A DNA stretch of 64,000 nt from Gambelia wislizenii. Its lineage: Eukaryota > Chordata > Lepidosauria > Squamata > Crotaphytidae. How positions within the stretch are numbered: position 1 is the first letter of the stretch; each line of letters begins with the position of its first letter. The stretch is taken from the NCBI GenBank assembly GCA_030847615.1, contig JAUMIR010000001.1, forward strand, positions 444,718,687-444,782,686, read 5' to 3'. Below, one piece after another: positions 56,290 through 64,000 of the stretch. Below the pieces are notes generated by a model, which was not told where the DNA came from, did no database searches, and saw only the letters and a program-made list of their open reading frames with translations. The translations under genes and the position numbers were made by a program.

Positions 56290-56448
56290 GCCACAGACTC
56301 AAGAAAAATTATTTTCTGAGTTCAAGTTTAGAAAAGTTTCTTTATGGACTATAACTCCGAGAACTCCCCAGCCAACGTGGTCATTAGTCAAGCTTGCTGG
56401 TGATTCTGGGAGTGGTGATCTTAAAAAAAATAATTTTCCAAGTTCTGA
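56290..56448. mobile_element. Palindromic MITE of the 'actcccagaattcc' type, copy 2
   Basis: Arms ctttatggactataactccg / agaactccccagcc and the inverse of ggtgattctgggagtggtga, extended by ttttccaag at the outer end. Same family as 5690-5811. Confidence 0.6.
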
Positions 56449-56873
56449 TCCAAATATATCTGGTCTCTGAGCCAAAAGATCTTATCTACTAGCATTTGTG
56501 TGCAGCAATAGGTGGGATATCTAAACTTTAATATAGACCCCACCTTCCCAAAATTTGTCTGGGCCTAATCCATCTTTGAAGGCATCCCTAAAAGTGCCAT
56601 ATTCCAGCTCCTCAAATATGAGCATCTAATTTGCATTTCATGCATTTTTTGTAATTATACATATCATTAATTTGCATTCTAATTTTGCAGACAAAACACA
56701 TTATGGCTGCAGTCCATCATCCCTTCAGGATAGTATAAGTATTTGCATCCAGAGATATGGTATGCCAGCCCTATGCAATGTCCATGCAGAACAGCAACAT
56801 TGGCAAAACACATTTCAAGGAATGGATGCCACTGCATAATATGCAATGTGTAACTTCAATGTGCACAACCACA
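56449..56873. other. No recognisable gene or repeat
   Basis: Nothing identified. Confidence 0.4.
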
Positions 56874-57387
56874 ATCATAGAATCTTAGAGTTGGAAGAGA
56901 CCACAAAGGCCATCCAGTCCAACCCCTGCCATGCAGGAACACACAATCAAAACATTTCCAATGGATAGCCATCCAACCCCTGTTTAAAAACTTCCAAAGA
57001 AGAAGAGTCTACCAAACTCCAAGGCAGCGCATTCCACTATTGAATAGCTCTTCCTGCCACAAAGCTCTTTCTAATGTTTAGGTGGAATCTCTTTTCTTTA
57101 GTTTGAATCCATTGCTCTGTGTCCTAGTTTCCGGAGTAGCAGAAAACAAGCTTGCTCCATATTCAATATGACATTGTTTCAAGTGTTTAAACATGGCTAC
57201 CATGTCACCTCTTAACTTTCCCTTCTCCAGGCTAAAGAAACCCAGCTCTGTAAGTCATTCCTCATAGGTCATTGTTTCCAGACCTTTTACCATTTTGGTC
57301 ACTCTCCTCTGAATATGTTCCAGCTTGTTAAGATCCTTTTTGAACTATGGTGCCCAGAACTGGATACAGTATTCCAGGTCCTCACCA
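56874..57387 (-). mobile_element. CR1 3' end, 514 bp
   Basis: Inverse CR1 from tail (catagaatcttagagttgga) through 3' UTR, aatgtttaggtggaatctct, caggctaaagaaacccagct and ggtgcccagaactggataca to its 5' truncation at ttccagg. Corresponds to the last 130 codons of ORF2, diverged. Confidence 0.9.
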
Positions 57388-57704
57388 GAGCAGAATAGAG
57401 TGGTACAATGTGTAATTTAGAACCACAACACATCATGTTGCTGTATGTGGAACTCTGCTTCTGTTGCTCTCAGCAGAATATGTTTGTTGTGCTGTGGTGA
57501 ATAATTTGCTCCATACACCTAGCACAACCTTCACATGTGTATGTCACAATCAGGATGCCAGTCTAATAGCTGCATTTTTCTTCTGTTACTATGTTTCTAC
57601 CTAGCACTATCTTTTTTTATATACTAACTATTCTTTTGAGAAAACTAGTGTATAGTACAATTTAGCATAAAGCTAGAACTGAAAAATTCATGACCTGCTT
57701 GGTC
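57388..57704. other. No recognisable gene or repeat
   Basis: Nothing identified. Confidence 0.4.
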
Positions 57705-57815
57705 ATGAATTTGCCATACGACCTTGGGCCATTCCTGTCTCTCAGCAAATATACTGTACTGGGTTGTTGTGGGGATTAATAAGAAGTCAGAAACTACATA
57801 AAGTGGTTGTGTATA
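57705..57815 (+). mobile_element. tRNA-derived SINE body fragment (MIR-like style)
   Basis: aatttgccatacgaccttgg, gccattcctgtctctcagc and gggttgttgtggggattaat follow the body order of vertebrate tRNA-SINEs. The head and tail are absent. Confidence 0.5.
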
Positions 57816-58443
57816 TTTTCCTGGTAACAACAACTTGTCACACACAGGTAGTCTAATGCTACTGTATTCTCGTCGGATCACTAAACTTTTTTTTTTTTGC
57901 CATCAGTTTTTTTGACTGTTGGCAGAAAGGTATCCAATGAACAGATAGTTTATAAAGGTTTAAATTAATAAATAGTAAATCAGTAATCCTGTCCTCTTCC
58001 TTATGTCAGTGAATGGCAGGTAGCCACTCTTCTGATTATTATTTCCAGCCAGATGCAGGGGCAGCACAGCAAATTTAATGGAGTAAGAAAACAACAATGG
58101 TAGTACTGGTGTGTTTCTGATGGTTGGTTGGCAGCAATCATGGCGTAAAGAATATGACTTTTGTTATTAGTGGAACATGTCATGGATACCCGTCTGGTGC
58201 ACAAATAGTTATTGGATAGCTCAAAGGAAATAATTATTTTATGCTTAGCGTAGGCGTTTGCACTGCACTGTTCATCTTGGCATAGCATTCCAGGAGATAG
58301 GGCCATGATACCACCAGCTTTCTTGGGAGAACATCAGAGCCCACATGGCCCCAGTGAGAGGGATGGAGGAAAATGCTCAGCTTTTCTGTGCTTGAGGTTT
58401 CTACAAGAGAGAGAGCAATACATCTACCAGCAGGAATTTCTTT
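57816..58443. other. No recognisable gene or repeat
   Basis: Nothing identified. A T-run lies at about 57888. Confidence 0.4.
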
Positions 58444-58656
58444 GGCTGCATCTGCACTGCAGAAATAATCCAGTTTGATACCACTTTAACTGCACTGGCT
58501 TCCTCCTATGGAATCCTGGATTTGCAGTTTGTTGTGGCACCAAAGGTCTCTGACAGAGAATGCTAAATATCTCACAAAACTACAAATCTCAGAATTCCAT
58601 GGTATAGCAGTTAAAGCAGTGACAAACTGGATTATTTCTGCAGTGCAGATGCAGCA
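58444..58656. mobile_element. Complete palindromic MITE ('GGCTGCATCTGCACTG')
   Basis: Inverted ends of about 50 bp: GGCTGCATCTGCACTGCAGA, aataatccagtttgatacca on the left and the inverse of ctggattatttctgcagtgc, agatgcagc on the right. Inner arms: atggaatcctggatttgcag / aaatctcagaattccat. Other partial copies lie at 29700, 31889 and 47036. The form is that of hAT-like MITEs common in lizards. The 91-codon frame over it is a chance frame. Confidence 0.88.
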
Positions 58657-59463
58657 TTTGTCAGTTTTTCACTATATAAACTTCTTGCTTGCAACCACAA
58701 CTTTGGATTTCATTCCAGATGGGCTAGGGAGAGCTTGTTATTGGCTTGGGGAAGGTTTTCCAGTCTGTGAGGCAATATCTTGATTCGTCCCAGGGAACCC
58801 AGTACATCATTTATTGCAAGGAATTTTGGCTTCCATCAGCCAAGAGCATATGTAAGTTTTCCCCTTCAGTAAAACATGTGCTGCATCCATCACCAATAAA
58901 TTTTCTTTTTACACCAGTGGCTCATGCTAGATGGCACCAGTCCAAGTTCAGAAGACATGATGCTTGCTTACAATGGCCCATTCACTGGAATGCTGGAAAA
59001 GGAAGCAGAAGTCCTTAGCAGTTGCTGGTTGGTGCCACTTGCACTGATGCTAAGCTCCCCCACACTCCTTACAATCTTACGATACACAGATAATTTCCTC
59101 TTCCTTGCACCAATCAGATTACCAATACTTGAGCAGTTTCTCTTTAGGAACAAACATAGTTAAGCAATAACTGGGCATGATATTGAGGGCTGGTCCATGA
59201 TAGTTTGCCTTCACAACTGATAGAGTAACTGGCACAAGCAGACACAACAAGGTCTATAACATACCCTCTAATGTTTCATAGATGAAAACCCGGACACCTG
59301 TGGTCAGACAACATCAGAATGTGTTCGAGTGGCAAAAGTTATTAATGAGGAAGGTCACACAAGCTAGGAGAGCCTGCAACCATTTGCTTTTGCCTGCATC
59401 TACTGCTTAGTTAACTGCATGACAATTACTTTGCACTTTGAATTCAGTTTGCAGCAACTGGAG
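58657..59463. other. No recognisable gene or repeat
   Basis: Nothing identified. Confidence 0.4.
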
Positions 59464-59880
59464 TAGAATCAGAGTTGGAAGAGACCACAAGGGCCATCCA
59501 GTCCAACCCCTGCCATGCAGGAATACATAATCAAATCATTCCCTACAGATGGCCATCCAGCCTCTGTTTAAAAACCTCCAAAGAAAGAGACTTCACCACA
59601 CTCCGAGGCAGTGTATTCCACTTTCAAACAGCTCTTACTGTCAGGAAGTTCTTCCTAATGTTTAGATGGAATCTCTTTTCCTGTAGAATTGCTCTGTGTC
59701 CTAGTCTATTCCCTCATCCAAGTCATTGATAAAGATGTTGAATAGCACTGAGCCCAGGATAGAACCCTGTGGATCCCCACTGGTCACTTCTCTCCAGGAT
59801 GAAGAGGACTACTCTTTCGGTTCGGACAGTCAACCAATTATAACTCCACCTAACAGTTGCATTGTTTAGCCACAGATGAC
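59464..59880 (-). mobile_element. CR1 3' end with internal deletion
   Basis: Inverse CR1: tail and C-terminus (agaatcagagttggaagaga to gtgtcctagtct, 59464-59706), then a jump to the RT core (tcattgataaagatgttgaa, cagggttcta-type inverse of the GVPQGS and FNIFINDL codons, 59707-59880). About 600 bp of ORF2 between them are missing. Confidence 0.88.
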
Positions 59881-61427
59881 TAACTTTTTTGCAAGAATGT
59901 CATGGTCAGAACTGCATTCCACAGCAAGCCTCCTTGGGTAACAACAACGAGGAAAGATGGGGGGCCGGGAGACACATTCCAAGAGGTACTACCCGGACCC
60001 TTTTGGGAGACAAGAAGTTGGATTTTTCTTTTCCATTCATATATGCTTGTGTGGATTCCTTTCATGATCTCTCATGGTGAATCACTTCAATTTAAATATC
60101 TACTTCTCCATTTCCAGACAGTTATAGCTGAATCCTAGAGGGCAGATCTAAGTGAAAACTCCACTTTTTCATGGATAAATTATGCATTTCAGGATGTTCA
60201 CAAAAGTAGTTAAGCTGACAACAAAGGGGAAAGGGGGGAAGAGAGAGAAATTGGGACATTTTAAAAAGCAGGTGAAAAAAGTGGAATCAATCAGGATTGT
60301 CCCTGCCAAATCTGGACAGTGGAGGGTATGCCATAATAGTTTTGCACTTGTCTCAGGCTAGCAATTTTGACACCTGGGACAGAAAATCCCACAAGTCCAT
60401 CTCCTTGTCAATAAAAAACATAAATAATAAATTAAACAATTTCCTGCCCATTCATAGCACCCCAAATCAGCTGTCTAAGGCAGCCATATCACTCTGCCTA
60501 CTGGTAGGACAGCTCCCCCTTTTTTTGCAGATAAAGTAGTTCACAGCAGATACTGGGAGAAAGAAATAGTCCACGCTAGTTAACACTCCAACAGGCAAAC
60601 ACAGCAGGAACCCAAGACTGTTCCAGTTTGCAGAACAGTAAGTCCAATGCTCAGGTGAGAGATACAGTTAAAATTTCTTAACATGCCTATATTATCTCCC
60701 TTGTTAGAATTGTGGGTGGGTGGGGGTATTTTTTTTCCTACTCTCCAGTCCCAGAAGGCCAGAAACACTACAGTAAAGCTGCATGGATGGACTAAGCAGA
60801 GGGATTAGAAACTTCTCAAGCCACTAACATTCTGCAGGATGACTTTTCTTGGTTTACCTGTAAACCCACACCAGCAGGGTCCCGATTTCATCTCCCTTTA
60901 CCAGTCAACCTTAGACAAGAACCTGGGATTTATTATGATGGGGCTTGTGCTCCAAAGCATAAGGATGCTGCTGTTATCAGGAGCTGACAGGCCATCACAA
61001 AAACACTACTGTCAAACTGACAAAGCTGCTGTAAACATGCCTCCGGATTTTTGCCTGCCCAGAAACTGTGGCAGATACAGGCAAATGCATGTTCTACTTC
61101 AGAGAACCAAGACAGCAAGGATATGAAGAACACAAATTCTTGGTTAACAAAGGAATGGTGCTCACATCTTCCACCCCATCATGCACTGGTAACACACCAA
61201 GAATGAGAAATTTGTTAATTTTCATTATCAGTTTAGTCTATATTTTAAAATCAATTTTGCCCTTTTCTACAAGCTAGTGATGGTGTGGTTTCAATTAATA
61301 ACTTGTAATAACCAAAGGGCAAACAGGATACACATTTTCTTACTGCCTTACTTCATAAGGAAGTGCTCTGGGAAGTGTATGTAGCTTTCTCACATTTTCT
61401 TTTATTCCTGGGTAGCCAGCAGCAACA
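59881..61427. other. No recognisable gene or repeat
   Basis: Overlapping short frames on both strands; none with a recognisable domain. Confidence 0.45.
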
Positions 61428-61522
61428 TTCATGAAATCATAGAATTATAATATAGGATTTCAAGGGCCATTCAGTTCAGCATACTCACAATGTAAGAAAT
61501 CCCCTGCTACAACCTCCAGCCA
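61428..61522 (-). mobile_element. CR1 3'-terminal fragment, old
   Basis: Inverse tail gaaatcatagaattataata, then caagggccattcagttcagc and aagaaatcccc. Confidence 0.65.
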
Positions 61523-61782
61523 GCTTTTACTTTGAACTCATAGATATAGATACAAACATAAACAGATTTTTCTCACCCTTCCACATGGTAAAAATGGATA
61601 AGAATTATACACTTAAAACTAGAGAGGAAATAATAGCAGAAGGGTATAGGTGTGATTGGTTCTTATATAGATAGATATGTGAAAGATTTTAAAAAGATAA
61701 AAATGAAGGAATTGAGGAAAAAGAAAGTATTTTGGAAAAAGTGTATAGAGGAGGAATAAAAAATTTAATTGGGAAAATAAGT
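61523..61782. other. No recognisable gene or repeat
   Basis: A-rich sequence directly upstream of the LINE-V insertion. Confidence 0.4.
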
Positions 61783-62546
61783 TGCTGTTGGCAAATCTGT
61801 GCTCAACTCCGTTCAGCAGTTCACCTACCCGGGAAATATCATCTCCTCAGATGCCAAGATTGACAAAGAGATCGATCTCAGATTAGCAAAGGCATATAGT
61901 GCATTTGGAAGACTTCACAAAAGAGTCTGGAGTAATAAACACCTGAGGTGAAACACAAAAATCAATGTGTATAGAGCCATTATACTGTCTATTCTCCTTT
62001 ATGGGTCTGAAACATGGGTTACCTATCGCCACCACCTATGACTCCTCAAACGCTTTCATCAGCGTTGTATACGCACAATCCTAAATGTACACTGGACTGA
62101 CTATGTGACGAATGTTGCTGTCCTTGAGCAAGCAGGGATCACCAGCATTGAGGCCATGATATTGAGAACACAGCTGCGCTGGGCAGGGCATGTTTCTAGG
62201 ATGGAGGACCATCGCCTACCAAAAGTACTACTCTACAGTGAACTCGCCACGGGTCAGCGTAAGAGGGGGTGCTCCAAAAAAGTGATACAAGGACTCCCTG
62301 AAACAACATCTCAGGCTTGGCCAAATTGATCACCAACAATGGTCTGCCCTGGCCTCACAAGTCTTGAAGAGAAACGACAATGCAGAAAGAATCACAACCT
62401 GGAACCATCACCCAAGGAGACCTTCTGCTGTGCTTTCTGCAACCGGACTTGTTTATCTCGGATTGGTCTTTTTAGTCATCAGCGCGCTTGCAGAAAGTGT
62501 GGGATGAGTCCTTCCTGAATCTTCGTTTGCAAAGAAAAGCCAGAGG
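61783..62546 (+). mobile_element. LINE-V, 5'-truncated, plus strand
   Basis: It begins in the RT thumb region (FTYPGNIISSDAKIDKEI-like, 61825-61875), continues KINVYRAIILSILLYGSETW, TNVAVLEQAGITSIEAMILR, LRWAGHVSRMEDHRLPK and ends with the zinc-binding segment (FCNRTCLSRIGLFSHQRA codons near 62435-62490) and gccagag. The ORF is broken by a TGA near 61950, a frameshift near 62270 and an 80-bp deletion near 62360. It matches the inverse of 42000-42760. Confidence 0.9.
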
Positions 62547-62589
62547 GGGGACTTGGACTCTCATCAGTTAGTACTAGTATATGTAGGTG

Positions 62590-62885
62590 TAAAGATCCCA
62601 AAGCTACTTGACCTCTTGCTGTCAAAGCCACAAGGTTATAAGTTCGATCCCAGAGGGCTCCAATGTTGACTCAGCCTTCCATCCTTCTGTAGGTTGGTAA
62701 AATGAGTACCCAGCTTAGAATCAGAATCATAGAATTGCAGAGTTGGAAGAGACCACGAGGGCCATCCAGTCCAACCCCCTGCTACGCAGGAAATCTTGCT
62801 TGTTGGGGGCAATTAGCTAAGAAACCATGTAAAGTGCTTAGGGAGTGCTTTGGCACTGACAAGTGGTATATAAATATCAATACTA
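62590..62885 (+). mobile_element. Sauria-type SINE, split by a CR1 tail
   Basis: Head and body 62590-62719 (aaggttataagttcgatccc, ttgactcagccttccatcct, ggtaaaatgagtacccagct) and tail 62799-62885 (gggggcaattagc, gtaaagtgcttagggagtgc, gtggtatataaatatc) form one SINE of the type widespread in squamates. The split has a short repeat GCTT at both junctions. Confidence 0.8.
62720..62798 (-). mobile_element. CR1 3'-terminal fragment inside the SINE
   Basis: Inverse CR1 tail (agaatcatagaattgcagag, ttggaagagaccacgagg, gctacgcaggaaatc), only 79 bp long, hence strongly 5'-truncated. Confidence 0.9.
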
Positions 62886-63179
62886 TTGTCTGAGAACCAT
62901 TGTTTGAGAAGTTTCCTCTTGTCAGTGTGTCAGCCTTTCATATACAGTGCTCTTACCATCTTGCTTTCAGATGTGCCTGTCCTTTGATAGAACTAATGTT
63001 TGTTTCTTAGAGCAGCTTTGACCTTCACAGAGACTGGAAGAGAACACAAACTAGAATTACCCTGCATTCCCTGTTTCTCAACTTTTCTTTCATGGCCCAA
63101 GCTGATGCTTTGCAAATGCCAATAGTGTAATGCAGAAACTGCCCCTGCTTTCAAAAAATATAGGATAACCTGTTGAGTT
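62886..63179. other. No recognisable gene or repeat
   Basis: Nothing identified. Confidence 0.4.
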
Positions 63180-63255
63180 TTAGCTGTATTTTTTTTTTAT
63201 GTTGTAAGCCACTTTGGGCTTTTCATGGGGAGAAAGGCAAGAGATACCAATACAC
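63180..63255 (+). mobile_element. L2 3'-end fragment
   Basis: tatgttgtaagccactttgg, gcttttcatggggagaaagg and caagagata follow the L2 terminus (gtaagccgc...gaga..ggc). Short. Confidence 0.6.
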
Positions 63256-63400
63256 ACAGAGGTGGACAACTGTGTGGGGGACCAGTGTCAATTCTTCTAC
63301 CACCCCGTCAGCTGTACCGGTCCCTGAAAGCCCAATTACTTCTGTTTTCCTCTATAGTCACTCTCAAAATGGCAATTGGAAATGAGGTACATCACATCCT

Positions 63401-63983
63401 GGGCTTGTCTACACTGGCCAAATAAAACAACCCCACCTTGTTTTCACTGTGAGCTGTCCAGATGACATACGGCTTGAATTTGGGTCTATTCAGCACCTCG
63501 GGGCTTTAGAATTTACTCTAGATTTGAGCAGAAAATCCAGATATTCATGTGGGGGCTGCTCTCCATAGCAATGCTGATGTGGGGCAAAGGGGAGGAGATC
63601 TTGGTGGATGAGTGGAAGAGGTTGTGAGGATCAGCTCCCTGGGCCAGGCAATCAGCTTACCTTTCCCTCAAAGAAATGCCTCTTTCCCTCTTTCAATTAT
63701 AGTGGTTCCTTCCCCATTTTTTTTTTTTTTTGCATATGTGGCAATTGTTCAGAGAACCATGTACCTCAGATTAATAGGATGTCCAATGCCCCTCCGGTCC
63801 ATGAGAAAAGACATATGTACATTCATATGCATGGAGCAAGGGGGGAGGGAACCAGAGCGGCCACAGTGATGTGGCGGCACATTGTGTGAATTATTGGGCA
63901 GGGCTGCATTTGAAAGGGAGAACTGTGTATGGACAGTACTCCCAAACTTGCCTCAGCATGTGTGATGATCATGTAAACAAGCC
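63401..63983. mobile_element. Candidate DNA transposon with GGGYTTGTCTACA ends, copy 2
   Basis: Left end GGGCTTGTCTACACTGG and the inverse of the right end (GGGCTTGTTTACATG) form an inverted pair 583 bp apart, like 15605-16315. No target duplication and no coding capacity seen. The frames at 63608-63889 lie inside it and are not supported as genes. Confidence 0.4.
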
Positions 63984-64000
63984 CATGGTTGCTGTGGACC

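Noticed and set aside
58508..58783. 91-codon open frame
   Set aside because: Its first half lies over the palindromic MITE at 58444-58656, so it is not a conserved gene.
63608..63889. Overlapping 93- and 85-codon frames
   Set aside because: Two phases are open at once over a T-run region inside a candidate transposon, with no recognisable motif.

Overview
This window is vertebrate nuclear DNA from a squamate reptile (lizard type). The evidence is its repeat content: CR1 LINEs with full ORF1/ORF2 and the (ATTCTATG)n tail, L2 LINEs, an RTE-BovB fragment, 5S-rRNA-derived SINEs, tRNA-derived L2-tailed SINEs, a Sauria-type SINE, mariner and Tigger-like DNA transposons, and several palindromic MITEs. 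This combination is known from lizard genomes. I found no convincing host protein-coding exon, tRNA gene, functional rRNA gene or CRISPR array. All long open frames are transposon ORFs, or chance frames over low-complexity DNA. The sequence is best read as intergenic or intronic and repeat-dense.

Layout. 1-5.1 kb: a 5S-SINE stub, a BovB 5' part, the reversed 3' end of an unassigned APE-type LINE (here 'LINE-V'), then a 5'-truncated CR1 with an open RT domain. 5-11 kb: mostly unique AT-rich DNA with small MITEs, a Tigger-like MITE (7007-7251), a dispersed repeat (family B) and a Harbinger-like element (family A). 11-15.5 kb: a CR1 split by an 855-bp solo LTR, an L2 3' half, and an L2 split by a family-A element. 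15.6-21 kb: SINEs, including a three-deep SINE nest, and more family-A copies. 21.5-28.7 kb: one L2 split by a 2.5-kb insertion and by a mariner, which is itself split by a Tigger-like element carrying a GC-rich minisatellite. 28.7-33.4 kb: sparse, with a MITE broken by a CR1 tail and a LINE-V. 33.4-38 kb: an essentially full-length CR1 with tandem 5'-UTR repeats, ORF1 and ORF2. 38-41.9 kb: mostly unique. 41.95-45.93 kb: a complete reversed LINE-V with a 10-bp target-site duplication. 46-64 kb: degraded CR1/L2 pieces, a 329-bp near-perfect palindromic transposon inside an old CR1, another Tigger-like fragment, MITEs, a second LINE-V 3' fragment and a Sauria-type SINE split by a CR1 tail.

The elements do not form a pathway. 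What ties them together is insertion history: several copies are interrupted by others with exact target-site duplications, which gives relative ages (L2 oldest; then mariner, then Tigger-like; CR1, the LTR and the palindrome later). The two large CR1 copies are closely similar and keep most reading frames, so CR1 was probably active recently. Each still carries frameshifts or stops. Family names beyond the superfamily level (for example SINE subfamilies and the LINE-V clade) are from memory of these families and were not checked against a repeat library.
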